Position numbers and translations under genes: made by a program
Part shown: positions 43,801-56,550 of the stretch, one piece after another
Layout of the letters: the number at the start of each line of letters is the position of its first letter
How positions within the stretch are numbered: position 1 is the stretch's first letter
Notes under the pieces: generated by a model
What the model saw: only the letters and a program-made list of their open reading frames with translations
The model's database searches: none
What the model was told of the DNA's origin: nothing
DNA from: Favolaschia claudopus
Lineage: Eukaryota > Basidiomycota > Agaricomycetes > Agaricales > Mycenaceae
Assembly (NCBI GenBank): GCA_037176885.1
Contig: JAWWNJ010000206.1
Span: 1-64,000 of the forward strand
DNA length: 64,000 bases
Direction of reading: 5' to 3'

Positions 43801-44364
43801 GTCAGTGGCATCAAGCACTCATTCAAATCAGCACGTACAAGTCCAGCGTACCAGCGTTACTGTGATACGCTTGGTTTTCCCTTTCCCCAGCAGCTCGTCG
43901 TAACTGCACCCACACCGTGGCTCCTCCACCATGACGCCGTCCAGATTCCGCAAGTCGCCCGTTGTCGCCAATAAATCCATAAAAATGGGCACGAGTCGCG
44001 GCAGGACCGTGTGTAGCCAGCGATTCGTCTGAGTCTGGCGTTTTTGTGCGTACCGACTGTCGACCTGAGGGGGCATTCCCGCATCCAGTTCGTGCAGGCC
44101 GAAGTCGTAATCCGCGGGGTCGATGTCGGGGGGTGGAGCCGGCGGTGCCAAGAATGGATCATCCTCTGTGTCTGGAAGGCGGTCCCCGCGAATCCCCGCT
44201 TGCCCGAAGAGAGGTGGCACCCGCGCCTGAGTGAGCGTACGATTTCCTGCCAGGTAGACGAGGGGCGTAGGTGCCTTCGAGTTATGGTGAGGCGCGGTGC
44301 CCGCGACGGGGGTGCGGGAAGGTGTGGAGAATTTTTTGATGTTCGGCCTGTGACTGGGACCCAT
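40815..44364 (-). CDS. KDZ-family DNA transposase (Kyakuja-Dileera-Zisupton)
   Basis: Multi-exon gene starting at 44364 (MGPSHRPN...). An N-terminal CxC-type cysteine cluster (CGCS near 43905, then RICPCSPAA near 43770) leads into the helical segment typical of KDZ proteins (LLEFARKLF-like), then a Ser/Pro/Arg-rich linker. The catalytic core at about 42100-43170 contains CPACFGG, DACFTQRRN, CRHDHPLF, LYDIVCQLERSL and SDGEGCERFW, which supply the expected Asp, Asp and Glu. Two coiled-coil exons and an acidic C-terminal exon follow, ending at 40815. Introns of about 48-60 nt separate the exons. KDZ proteins are cut-and-paste-type transposases expanded in mushroom genomes. I see no frameshift in the core. 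Confidence 0.9.
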
Positions 44365-44924
44365 GGCTGGAGGGAGAGGGAGTTGGTAAGTGTGAGCGGG
44401 GCCACTCAAACAATCAACGTTCTCACCTCGATTTCGTACTTCAAATTCTCCGCCTCCTCCCTCCTCGATCTCTCTCTCATTCCATGTTAATGCGCATCCC
44501 AATATTATAGCGTATGTGTATGTATCGTATTTACAGAGACATCGTTGTATTATTTCTACGCTGAACACTGTTTTCTACAATAATAGCAGGACATTACAAC
44601 GATACAGTACAATATTTACAAGTGTCAAAGCGGGCAATGTGAAAGTAAAGGACAAGAGGCAAATGCGCTTCGGTGGCACACAGCGCCAAACTTGATGAGC
44701 TGCCGGCGGACGAGGGCACGGAAGACCGCCGCGGTCTCCCGCCTCGGGCTTTTGTCGGCCGACTCAGTCAGCTGACCGCGTCCGTCCGTCTCAGACGCGT
44801 CGCGTCGTTAGTAAGTTTCGCATAAACGTGCATTCACACAAGCTCGTTTCAGGCGTATAGATGAGAAAATTGTCTTTCATACAAGAGATTACACGATTAT
44901 ATTCGACAAGACGTATTTCAAAAA
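44365..44924. other. Spacer between the KDZ gene and the next minus-strand gene
   Basis: About 560 bp without a gene. It should hold the KDZ promoter and the 3' end of the neighbouring gene. I see no diagnostic repeat or hairpin. Confidence 0.4.
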
Positions 44925-47900
44925 CTACTCGACGGGTTCTAAGAAATCGTTTTCAATATCCTCGCGGTAGTAACGGTGCTTCGGCACTTCGCAGGGCACG
45001 AGCCTCTCGTCCACTGGAAACCAGCCGTCGGGGGTGCATTTGTAGAGATACGACGCCAAAAGGTCCGTTTCGGGGTCATCATCGGGATCCCGTACTTTGA
45101 ACTTGTTGACGTAGAACTCTTTGCTGGTTTTCTTAGCGCTCTGGTAGCGGCACCGCGTTTGTCTTCTTTCAATGGTGCCTGGCATTGCGAACCAACAACG
45201 TTCTAGTCGCTCGCCAGCTGACATGTCCAGCGTTGGAAGTCTTGATGGAAAATAGGCACCAACGCAGCCGCGTGGATACCCCTCGCTCTCGTAGAAGCGA
45301 GGATTGTAGATTTCGGAGGGGTACGTAGGCGGTGATGAGGGAGCGCGGGGAGGAGGTGAGGGTCGCGGCGTCGTGAGGGGAAGTTCTTCGTCTCTTTTGC
45401 GTTTGTGTTCCGTCCCAGAACCAAACTGGTGCTCTGTCTTCACGCGTTTGGTGGGCCGTTCCTCCTCGGAACGCATGGCGTATGGATCCTCAGCCGCCGG
45501 CTCGTACGTCTGGAAGCCGTCGTCCGCCGCGTGTCCGTCGAAGGTGTGGCCCGTGGGGCCCCAAGCCTCGTTTGTCGCACTGAGCTGGACTCTCGACGAG
45601 CTGGCGACCGCATTTCTGAAAGCGGGGATGCGTTGCGGTGGACGAGGAGGAGCAGGAAGGACTGCAGCTGTTTGCCACGAGCTGGAAGTGGCGGCAGGAG
45701 GCGGCGCAGCCGTTCTCGACGAACCAGCGAGAGGGCGCGGGACTTGATGAACCTCATCCCGAGAACGTTTCTGGACGAGCGGGGCCGACGGAGGTGGCAT
45801 TCTCGACGGTCCAGCGACTGGAGCAGCGGGTGGCACGGCACGGGAGACATTCGTATCCCGAGGGGGCTGAGGTAGGATCTTCCCGCCTCGGCTAGTCTTC
45901 CCCGCAGTGGGTTTTTTCGCCGCCGTTTTCTTCTTCTCCGCTTTCTCCGCCTTTTCCGCCGCCTTTCTCTGTCGCTCCTGTTCGTTGCGTTCCGCTTTCT
46001 CCAAGTGCTTCCCGTACTTGAGACTGTCCGACACAAGCACCAGCTCCGTGCCGCTGGCGGTGACCAAGACAGCGACATCACCCTGCTCGTCGTCTGGGAG
46101 ATCCTTTTCCGCTGTATTTCGTGCCGGTCAGTCAATTGTTACCATAATGAAAGCCACAACTTGCCTTCGGTCCAGCTCTCGATGCAAAACAGTTTGTCGT
46201 CCGCAACACGCTTTGGCTTCTTGGCGGATTTCTTGGTGCGTTCCTCATCTGTTCCGTCGCCGTCGTCGTCGTCGTCCGCAGCAGATGCATCATCGTCCTC
46301 GTCGGCGCTGGCAGCGGAAGCACCGGACACCATACCGAGTTTCCTCATCGCCTGCGGCAACAAGATTGTGACCGCGTTCGCCGATGGCTTCCACCCCTTC
46401 TTGGGACGTTCGTTCTCCGCGCTCAACTCCTCTGGCCAGTTTGAGATGCGAACTTTGTGTCGAAACCCCATTTCCGGAAGACTCCATTCGGGTTTCACGG
46501 CGGGGTCGTCAAGAGTTCTCACTGAATTCCTCATTAGCATGTACACATTGTCAGGGAATATGTACTGACCTAGATCTCGACGCAGGCACTCCGTGATGAG
46601 CCGCCGTCCAAAGTCGCGAGCAGTTTCTTTCTCTCGACGAACCAAAGTATGTTTTGGGAAGTCGAGGTGCCCCGCAGCCATGGCGCGGTAGTCGATATTG
46701 AAAGTTCTGATATTATCGCGTCAGCTTGTTGCACGAGCGGTGGGGAAGAAACAGCCCACCTGTGGATGGCGGCCATGTCAGCTAGCTGGCTGTGGATGGC
46801 CAGCGTAGAGTCCGCCCGCCACGCCGCAAACTCTGGTGTTCCTCCCCACATAGAACTCTTGTGTGTATGAATGTCGATAATAAAGCCGAAGATTTGGATA
46901 TCGAGGTCGTTGTATGCGGTGGTCGACTGGAAGATCTCATTAAGTCAAGAAACCAGCGGGGCGGACATTACTCACAATCTGATTCAGCGATTTGACGTAC
47001 GGCCCCATCGCTTTATCCATCTTGCCGGTGAGGATCAGCTCGTCGACGATGCGCTGCTTATAGTCGGCGTGCCACTCGACAACGTCAGAGAATAGCTCAT
47101 CGAGTGCCTTCTCGTCTTGGCGTTGGTCTTCGGGCAAAGTGTTGAGGCGCTCGTGATATTCGTTCTGCAATTGCTTGTTCCACTCCTCCTTGGTAACTGC
47201 GAGTGAATGGTTAGCAGAAAGAATCGCCCTGATTGCGATAGTCGTACCGTTTTCACCTCGCCGCTCCCCGACTTGGACGCGCCATTGCTGGAACATGTTC
47301 CATCGCTGTCTTTTACGGGGAACGGTCGGCTTCCCGAAAGCCAATTTGCGGAGGTTCTCCACAGGCCGATTGTACTTCCGGGCCAGCTGAACGAGCTCGT
47401 CGTGGAGTGCATCCACAGCCGCCTGCACGTCATCCTTGCAGGCATGGGGCAGAGGACCTTTCCCCGAATAATCCTCCTCCACATCGGACCCGTCACCCTC
47501 CAATGCCGTTGGAAGCATCGTCGCCTTTCCCTTGCCCTTCCCTGAAGTCCCCTGGTCCTCTGCTGCGCCCCTCCCGGCCGTCGCCTTCGAACTCTTCCCT
47601 GCTGTCCGCTTGGGTGCCTCCTTCCCCTTTCCACTCGCCTTTTTCGACCGCGACTTCTTCGCCTTCGCCTTCGCCTTCCCCTTCCCCTTCCCATCGTCCG
47701 GTTCCTCCTCCTCTTCTCCTGCCAACTCTTCATCCTCCTCGTCATCAACGTCGCCATCGTAGAACCGCTCCCGTTCCTTCCTCGCTTTCTCAGTTTCGAG
47801 GTAGTCGTCCCCGCTGTCCTCCCCAGAATCATCCAATCCAGGGTCAGCCCCCGCATGACTGTCATCACTGTCCTCCCGAACGAGCCTGGAGGGGCGGGGC

Positions 47901-49100
47901 TTCATGGAAGGCACGAACTTGCCGTCTTCGTCGAAGACCTGACCCATAGGGCGCGTCTTGGGGACCGGTTCGCGTTGCCGCCGTTCGGTCTCTTGCATCA
48001 GCGCCCATAGCGTCCGCCCTCCCGGCTCATGCGGACGGTGGTGTTGGTGCTGGCCGACATCGTCTTCATCGTCGGCGTCGGCTCCCGCATGCAGCAGCGC
48101 GAAGGACGTGTCGTCGTCCAATTCAGCGTCGGAGTGGATAGGGAGTGGATGGTCGTCCTCGAATTCTTCTTGAAACTGGAGTAGGCGGGCTTCGTCTTGT
48201 GTACGGGCTTCGGCTTCGTCTTGTAGGCGAGCTTCGTCTTCTAGCTGAGCGTCGTCTTGTAACTCGTTCCCAAAAGCGACCAGACCGTCGACGTCTTGAG
48301 GCGGGGGGGAAGTGGAGAGCGGTGGCCGACGCCGCGGCCGTTTCTTCCAAAACTTGTTAGTACTTCATGATGTGCTATCGAAGATCATGCTCACAGGAGT
48401 AGGTGGTCGTTCATCCACCGAATCTCCATCATCCGCTGCAGTTGGAGCGGGTTCCTGGCGAAGTCGTCAAGAAAAGGGTAATGCGAAGTACTTGGATCAG
48501 ACATACATTACTCGGTGCACCTTGGTGTGAATCTGGCGTAGTGGCAAGAGGATTTGACGGAACCTCGTTCTAACGGAGTGTGAGTTGGGTGCCTCGGCTG
48601 CGTTTGCGGCAGCACTTACGGGGGGAGCGTCGTCTTCATCCGATTCATTCGAGGTATTCTTATTCTTCTTGGCAGATTTCTGAGGAAGCTTCAGCTCAAT
48701 ATACCCTCGAAAAGTGTGGCACCTACTTTGCCGCGACCTGTCCCGGACTTGGCGGGTGCACGACGCCGCGCAGTCTGGTGGCATGGTCAATAAAGGGAAA
48801 TATGGGATTACTGAAGGAGTCCGACCTGGTTTGTGGTGGCATTAGGAGCGACTGCATTCTCTTCGATGGGGTTGGCGCGGGTATGCTATGAAGAAAAAAG
48901 TAGTTCAGCACACCACCCTTGTCAGACTCCGCGATGAAACCTACCCTTCGCCGTGGTTCAGCGGTCGGTGCCGGTTGTACTGGTGCCGTTGGCTGAGGGA
49001 TTCCAACGAGAAGTCAGCTTGTGATACCGATGACATCGAGGAGGCGTACCGTAGGGGCGGCCGCTGCTTTTGTTCTTGAACGAGTAGCGCGTCCAGCCAT
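44925..49100 (-). CDS. Large charged hypothetical protein paired with the KDZ gene
   Basis: One multi-exon gene is the simplest model: start at 49100 (MAGRATRSR...), ending EPVE at 44925. The N-terminal part is acidic and Gln/Asp-rich. A long low-complexity Lys/Glu/Gly stretch (about 47470-47770) precedes a helical block (about 47100-47350) with RWNMFQQWRV that weakly recalls an HMG-box or similar DNA-binding helix. A C-terminal globular part has MRNSVRTLDD and ends with a conserved-looking Cys/Trp/Tyr-rich exon (RCWFAMPG, LYKCTPDGWF). Same direction as the KDZ gene, about 560 bp away, suggesting one element with two large genes. It could instead be two genes. Function unknown. Confidence 0.6.
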
Positions 49101-49756
49101 ATGGTAAGTGGAGAGTTGAGAGTGTTGAGAAGAAAGTGCAGATAGTAAGCTGTTAAGCTTAGAGAGAACGTGGCCAAAACAAACACAAGTCCATGTCACG
49201 CACAGTGCCTCTAGCTCCATGCTCGCAGAAGATACCGAACCCAGACCAACCCTCATGCACACTGCGTCCGTTGAAAATCTAACAACAAGACTCGTCGAGT
49301 ACATCCAATGATTCCACCGCTGCTCGATATACATTCCAGATTAGGAAAGAGAAACAATATTACGAAGGTGACTTGCCTGGATGAAACTCCGGCCTCAGCA
49401 ATTTGTCGACTTGAGCAGCATGTACTGGGCGAGCTACATCGACGGCGGCAGTGACCTGAATGACTCGGTAATCAGAAAAGGTAGGTTTGTGGGACAAATA
49501 CGCACTTCGCCGCCAGCTTGTTGCTCATCCCGTTCCCCACTATGCCACCCTGCGATATCATCCCTGTAGCACCTATGGTCAGACACAGCGGAGATGGTAT
49601 CAGCAGACGAACAGGTGTCCGACGCGTTATCCCACCCCGCCTCCTTTCTCGTCGTCGGGCTGAATGACATGTATTGATTGAACTTGGGTCAGTTTCTCTC
49701 AAGAAAACACATACTGTACACTAGTGCAAAGCTCTCAGCGTCCATCGTCCACCCGC
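49101..49756. other. Flank between the KDZ gene cluster and element A copy 2
   Basis: No gene recognised. Short ORFs on both strands lack motifs. The five bases before the LTR are cccgc. Confidence 0.4.
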
Positions 49757-51568
49757 TGAAACGGTGCGTGTAGGTGTAGGCGTGAAATATACCGAAATAT
49801 AAAATCACAAAATCTAATCCAATACGACGTGTGTGTGTGTGTGTTCGGGGTGGCGGGAGCACGTATCGTCCCTCAGAATACTTGTGCAAGCTTCAATCAA
49901 TCAAGGTCGCTACGTTTGAGCGGGACGAACTACTAGATTGTCTAGCGAGAACGTAGCGGGCAAAAACGATTCGCAGCGGGAGAAGCGAAGAGTCACTCTT
50001 TCTGAGACTTCGAAATGAGAAATTCTGAGTCTAGCGGGGAGGGTCTCCGTGCCAATAGAAAAGCGTCGCCCGGTAGTGGATCGTCAACCGGCAAGAAGCT
50101 TTCTGGATGACAACCGGCGGGCAGAAGGCGCGGCTCAGCGGGACGGGGTTCTTATACGACCGGCGCGGCTCTGGCGAGAAGCGGGGCTCTTATGTCGATG
50201 GCGCGGACACTAACAGTGACCCGGGCAGTTACACCACTACGCGGCGGCGAGCTCGAACGGGGGTCTTGGTTATACCGCGGAACGGCTGGCACACGGGGCG
50301 TCGACGGCGCGGAATCAAGCACGAACGGGGGTCTTGGTTATACCGCGGAACGGCGAGAAACGGGGCTTCGTATTTCAGGAGGGCTCGGGCTCAAAGGCTG
50401 GCGGGGCTCTCAAAGTTCTGGCGGCTCGGTATGCCACAAGTCTTTCCGTATCACTCGAGTCTCTCTCAGATATCAAGTCTAGTCTCTTTCAAAGTTCAAT
50501 TCAAATTCTAGAGTCCGCTACAAACTGCCCTTGTCCACGGGTAGGTAATTGACTGAGTAACAAAAAGTACACCGGGAGATTAAATACATGCAGCGGGAGC
50601 AGAAACAACCAAATAAAATCATGATGAGAGAGTGTCCAAGTTTGATGCCGCGCCCGCTGGGAACCAATGGTATATTCAGGATTGCGAGTCGTGAGTGAAA
50701 AGACTGCCTCCCGGAGAAAGTCCATGCGGGCGGGTGGGTATTGCGCCTTATTGCAGTGCAATGGCGTGCTGGTTGCCATGTCCCCGGGAGGGGACACGAA
50801 ATTCTTCCTTCATAATATGGTCTTGCCGCCGGTCGAGCTGAAGTCGAAAAGGCTTCCCGCTGAGTAGTTAGTCAACGGCCCGACAGCGGTCAAGTTCGTC
50901 TCGTCTTCTATCTTCAGAACAGTCTAAGTTCCAGGGAGAATAGGGAGAGCCGAGTCGCGTTAGCGGCTCGCCACTCGCCGTTCGGGTTGTCCGCAATCAG
51001 CGGGAAATGCCCCCGGCAACTCGCCATGTCCTTCTCATCATTCTGACAGAGCCGTTGGCTGGATAGCCGCTGGCTCCGCGGTGCTCCCGCTGGCAGTCGG
51101 TCAAGTCCCGGCTGTCCGTAATCAGCCGGCGTGCTCGGGTAGAGCCTGCCGGTGATCCTGTTCGTCGGTAGAGTGGTGGCCGTCCTGAGTTCGAAGTTGA
51201 ACTCAGTATGGTCCCCCGCTAGATCTGCTCCATGTTGGTCGGCGGGTGAGCGCCTAACCTCAGGGGGGGTTGGTAGTTCCTCTTGGTCGCCTCCAGCACC
51301 TTGAGATAGTAGTTTCCCACTAGGTCTCTTGGCCCGGCAGTTTAGAAATAGTCAGCGGCAGAGTCTCGCACCCATGTTTAGGGAAACGTCGCTAAGCCGC
51401 TGCTACCCGTTGGTGTCCCACCAGCTTGTCGGCTATCCACAGCAATAAGATACTGCCCGCGAGGACGGGCATATCTTCTAGTATCCTAGCCTCACTTCTC
51501 CCGCTGATAGGTCTCAAAATTCGATAAATTCCGGGCATTTCATGCCTAGCCGCTGAGCGGCCCTATCA
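49757..51568 (-). repeat. 3' LTR of gypsy element A, copy 2 (1,812 bp)
   Basis: Aligns end to end with 956-2769 at about 98 percent by eye; differences are single bases and a shorter GT run. Same TG..CA termini and adjoining PPT. Confidence 0.93.
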
Positions 51569-51579
51569 TCTCCCCCTTT
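51569..51579 (-). other. Polypurine tract of element A, copy 2
   Basis: Minus strand AAAGGGGGAGA next to the LTR, identical to copy 1. Confidence 0.78.
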
Positions 51580-52264
51580 CTAGATTTCAACTCTCCCGAG
51601 TTGACGACTTGGGATCGCCCGCTAGAGATCTTATCCATCTTCCGGGGAAGGGGACTTCAAGACAAAACTTTGTCTTGGAATAATTCTTAGATAACGAACG
51701 GGCCGCCAGTGAGGCCCGGTTCCCGCTCGTCCCCTTTGGTATTTCATGAGAGAAAACCTTAACGAAAGACTCGTGGCGACCTAATTTTAGATTCCCACTC
51801 TACTTCCGTCGACAGCTTCTCGCCTTAACTTCTCGCCGCGGCCGACGATGCCGTCATTTTCATTATGAGGCGTCACCATTGCCATTTTCGGAAGTACATC
51901 AATATAAGAAGCACTAGGGTCGAACTCTAACCCTGCGCTCTCTAAGGCCGTCGTATGTGGTCGCAATCTGGAATGTTTTGGATCAAAGAAGCCGCAGCGA
52001 CCCCCCGCTTCTCTATTCAAATATTTCTCATGAAAATTTTCCAGAGAATCCCATCAAACATTCAAACTCCGACCTCGAAAGGTATAAAGACTCGAGAGGT
52101 TTCTGGGTGGATTCCCCACCGATTCCCTGATTGGGCACCCCCTTGCCTTCTTCCCTCTGGCCCTCTTCATTCTATCTTTCTGCCCGGCGACGATTCTAAG
52201 TGCCTCGCACGGGGGATCACCTTCCAGCTCCCTGCGGTTCATTTCGTGACGTCCCACCCGCGAG
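51580..52264 (+). promoter_or_regulatory. Leader and promoter region of A1, copy 2
   Basis: No gene. TATAAAGAC lies at 52083-52091, about 175 nt before the A1 start. Near-identical to copy 1 up to about 51770, then increasingly different. Confidence 0.5.
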
Positions 52265-55200
52265 ATGGAAGACGACAAGAAGACTCCCCGCCCTCGCCCT
52301 TCTGCTTCAGCCGCTCGTCCGGGTTCTCGTACCTCTAAGGCGTCCACCCGGGCTGCTTCTCCTTCAATCTCCAACCCGGCCCCGGCGAGGACTCCCGCTG
52401 TTGCACCGTCGACGGCGTCGTCTTCCAAAGCCAAGACCAACCAGTCGCCGGTCAACTTGACCGAACGGATCGACTTCTGGTCTGCCTGGCGGGACAAGCC
52501 CAACAAGTTCAAGGCGGCGAAGAAACTCATCACCCCCGGCGTTGCAGACCAGATGAAGCCCGACGAAGTCAAGATTCTGATACGCAGCTTGGATAACGAA
52601 CTGGTGAGCCCCGCTATATTTTCTAGCTTCTTAGCTTCTCTGAAGTACCCTTAACAGAGAATCCACCGGGCGGGCCTGAATTTTGCCCGCGGGAGCGAAG
52701 AGTCTGTTCCTCCATTCGCTACCGCCCTCTCGTACTATCTCGGCCGGCAGCTCAAGCGCATCGATCCCCAGCACGATCACCCGGAACTCTGGGGTCTGGC
52801 TTTGAGCAAGCCCGAGATGGAAAAGTTAAAGGTAAGTCGTCTTCTTTATTTCTTTCGCCGGCCACCGACTGACTTGGTCATTCAGCTCGCGCGGCCCCCC
52901 GAGCCTACGAAGGATGTGGCTAATTTCAGCCTCCCTGGTCGCCCGCCACCGCTGAGGCCTGAGGAGTTTAGACCGCTCAAGTCCTCGGTAAGTGACGACC
53001 CGGCCCCATTTCTTTCTCTAATCGATATTCATATTTTTAAAGAAGGGGACCGGCTCTGCCTCTGCAGCAGGCAAGTCGTCGAACCCCGCTGATGACAAGC
53101 CGAAGGGTCGCGACAAAGCCGCCGCGGGCTCATCCAAGAAAGGCAAGAGCGGCGGCAAGCCTGCTGCCGACTCTGAGCAGCCCAGCAAGCCGGCCGCGCA
53201 GCCTAAGGTACGCCTTCCCGCTGACCATCTTTGCTTTCGCTGATCCTCGTTCGTCTAGGACGAGGCCAAGCCGCGGGAACAGAAGCCATTCCCGAATTTC
53301 AAGAAGCTCGTAAGCTCGTTCTCTTTCTATCAAGTCTCTCCCCGCTAAGCTGCCTTGCCTTGTATCAGACCGACCAGCCCGCCGCCGAGGGCTCTAGCCG
53401 AGTCCAAGTCATCAAGCGCAAAGTAACCGTCCCCGCCGACTCGCCTCTCGCCGCGTCCAGCGGTTCAAAACGCAAGGCATCCACCAACGCCGAAACTTCG
53501 CCGGCGAAGAAGATCAAGGAGGAGAAAGTGAAGGCGCCCGCCAGGCAGGAGGTAGTAGTTACCCGCTGTTGCCCCAAGTGTAAGGCCGACATAGAGTTGA
53601 CTATAAATTTTTCGTAGACCCCCTCCATCGAATACGTTTCCGAATCCGAGGTGAAAGCCTCCAAGAAGCCCATCGTCTGTGAGTTATCCCTTTTGATTCT
53701 TCAAGTACGATCGAGCCGCTTAAACTATCTTTCTAGTAATCACAACGAAACCCCCGCCGACTGCCAAGGCTTCGACTTCAAAACCAACTCCCCGGGATCC
53801 GCACGAAGACGTCGCTATTGACGAAGTTCCTTCGATGCGGTACATCGTGCCCGATTATTCCCATCGCATGATTCTCAGGAATCTGGGAATCAACCCGGTG
53901 AGCGGCTTTATTTCTGTTCTGTCGAATTTCTCCGGTGAGACTGACTTCCCGCAGAGCCCACCGACCATCAAGAAGTCGAAGGAGGAGTTCAACATCCCCA
54001 GCAAGGAACTCTTCAGGAAGTTCCTCACCGGGTACCCTCACCCAGCGAGACGCCGGGACCTCCCAATCGACCCCGAGCAGGGCCTCTTTGCGTTGAGCTC
54101 CGACGGCTTCGTCTCGACGATGGAGCTCTTTCAAGCCCAGGTAAAGTTGAACTCATCGGGCGACATCTTGTACTGATCATCCTGGCATAGTACGGCCCCC
54201 GCTGCATCCGCTGCATTCATAATGGTTCGGAATGCAAAGTCTCCGGCTTCCCCTCTGAGTGCACGGCCTGCGCCAGCCACAAGTCCAAGAAGGACTGCAC
54301 ATTCTTGGCTACCGGCGAGGAGTTGAGCCTTATGGGCACCGAGCTCAAGGAATGGGTTTTCATGACCCGCCCGGGTAAGTTCTATTTCTTTCGTATTTAT
54401 TTCTCGCCCGCTAACCAGTTCAACAGAATGGTACGACTTGAACGAGGACGTCAATCAGGCCAGCGCGACAGTCTTCGCCATCCAGAACTCGCTCGAGGCC
54501 GCATATGTTCAACTGCGCCGGAAGATGTTCAAGATGCTTCACGCCATCCTGGTCACCCGCGGCCAAGTCAACTACGACGACTTCGTCGCTCGTTTCGACG
54601 GGGAGTCCTACGAGGATAAGCAGAAGCACATGGAGATCATGCTCAGGATTGCCATGACCCAAGGGCTTCACGCCGGCTCGGACATCAACGAGGTTCGGGC
54701 CTGGCAATTCTTCCCTATGGAACTGCTGGACGAAGCGGACATCCCGATCTTCGACACCGCGTACAACTTCTACAAGGCTTACGACGCGAACGAGCGGGCT
54801 GCGCCGCTGGGATTTTTCTTGATCCCCTCCGACCCGGATGACGAACGCCCGCCGCAATGGGTGGAAGTTGAGGTAAGACATCTTTCTAACTTTCCATTCC
54901 CGCTCGCACTGAACTGTTTCTGATAGCCGGAAGACTGCTTCCACCTCCTGTTCGACGAGGAGGGCGTTGTAGGCTCATCGACCGGTCCCGACGGCTCGCT
55001 AGTTCGAGCTCGCGTTCAGGCTCGCGGCGACGGCCCAGAGGACTTGGACCCGCACGACTTCGATGGGAACCCCACGCCTTACAGCGCGAAGCACCGGAAT
55101 GTCCCTGGCTTCTTCCGCGAATTGTACGCCCGGGGGAAATTTACTGTGTTGCCCGACGAGTCGGAGGTTAAGAAACCCAAACCTTCCCGCTCGCGCCGAA

Positions 55201-55765
55201 ACACAGGAAATTCTAAGAAGTCGAAGGTCAAGTCTGACCCGGTGGTGCACGAGGACGAGGACGCTCCCGAGGACGAGTTCCGCCCGCCCCCTTCTCCAAC
55301 TGAGGAGGAGTCGGCCGACGACGGCCCACGCGATCGTAAGTCCTCTATCCTTCTTATTCTCTTCTCAATTCTAAGTCTGTTTTTCCCGCCACAGCGATGG
55401 ACCTTGGTTCCCGCCCGCCAACGCCTGAGCCCCGAGCTCAATCCAAAGGCAAAGGCCGCGCCGCCGAGCCAGTCGCTGAGGACTACGCCAGCGACGCAGG
55501 GGAAGCCGAGGTGGGTGTTCCCGAGTTCCTGCAGGAGGACTTTTTGGCTCAAGCTCTTGCTTTCGAGGAGGTATCCAGCGGCGAGGAATCGGGCGAAGAG
55601 GGCAGCGAAGAGGAGGTCGCCGACAGCGTTCAAGAGCAGATGGACGACCCTGACGCGTCGGACGCCATGTCGGTCGAGGCCGGGGAATTCGAAGATGTCG
55701 ACGCAGCGGGTGAGCTGGACGATACCGTCCATGCTCACATCTTCGACTTCGACGATTACGCGTGA
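52265..55765 (+). CDS. Cargo gene A1, copy 2: large protein with central Zn2Cys6-like cluster
   Basis: Reads through about twelve exons without a frame break: start 52265 (MEDDKKTPR...), Ser/Pro/Ala-rich N-terminus, helical exon (FWSAWRDKP), Lys-rich linkers with likely nuclear localisation runs (KRK, KKIK), a block near 53990-54140 (KELFRKFLTGYP), the cysteine cluster at 54203-54298 (C-x2-C-x6-C-x8-C-x2-C-x8-C), a conserved domain at 54427-54870 (WYDLNEDVN, ILVTR, RIAMTQGL), a block with VPGFFRELYARG near 55100, and an acidic tail ending at 55765. The one cysteine difference from copy 1 falls between the second and third cluster positions, so the six ligands are kept. First gene inside the 3' LTR. 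Function unknown. Confidence 0.78.
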
Positions 55766-56550
55766 GCCGGTAAGTTCGACTTGAACCCTTTCTTTATTCC
55801 TCTGCTAACTCTCAACTCCAGACTTTCCTCGTGGGTGGGCGGGCGGCAAGTAAGCACTTGCCCTAGCTCTCGCTGTACCCGGCTCCCACTGACTTCTTTC
55901 TCAGAAATATTTTCTGTATTCATAATCGCGGGGGCCGAGCGGCCCCCAAAATCATCAAAAGCTACGGGCACGGGTCCCATAACCCCGCTGGTTGCGAACG
56001 GTCATGGCCTGGTGGAATTCCACCCGCCATGACCCCCCAAATAAAAATGAATTGCCCCATAGTAGTAGTAGAGCATCGTGTACCGGCCAAAGAGCCGATG
56101 AAACTAAAAATAAAGCTTTTACGATGCTCTCTTTTTATGTGTGATCCAACTTCTAAGTTCTGTCTGAGTTCCAAAGTCAGAGCCCCCGGCTAGATCTTCG
56201 TTTGTAAGAGACTGAAGCGAGGGAATCTGGCTAAGTGCTGCGCCCGTCGGCTGAGTACGACTTAGAGAGCGAGCTGAACGTTGAACTTCTCGAGTTTTCA
56301 ACATGCCGAGCGGCAACGGCGCTTATCACCGGGGTCATCAGATACCGGGGATTGCCCGTGGTACTTCATCTGGCTGTCAGCGGCTGTCCTCGGACTCCAC
56401 CGGGTGACTAGTCCCTCATTTCTCCCGCTGGTCTCGTAAGAGTGATAACGTAGAGTAGAACTGGCCCGGCGGCCCGAGTTGCCCGCTACCGTACTTGTAT
56501 AGTCGATAGGGGTAGATAGCCAATCAAACCATCTTTTTCCTTCAATCGTC
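55766..56550. other. Intergenic region between A1 and A2, copy 2
   Basis: No gene. A probable intron in the 3' untranslated region of A1 starts just after the stop (GTAAGT near 55769). The ggggccgagcggcccc hairpin recurs near 55931. Beyond about 56190 the text is nearly identical to copy 1. Confidence 0.45.

Noticed and set aside
45373..45875. Plus-strand Arg-rich ORFs opposite the large KDZ-neighbour gene
   Set aside because: They mirror a Pro/Ser/Arg-rich exon on the minus strand and have no motif of their own.
39725..49100. TET/JBP dioxygenase linked to the KDZ element
   Set aside because: No H-x-D and R-type dioxygenase motif was found in either neighbour gene.
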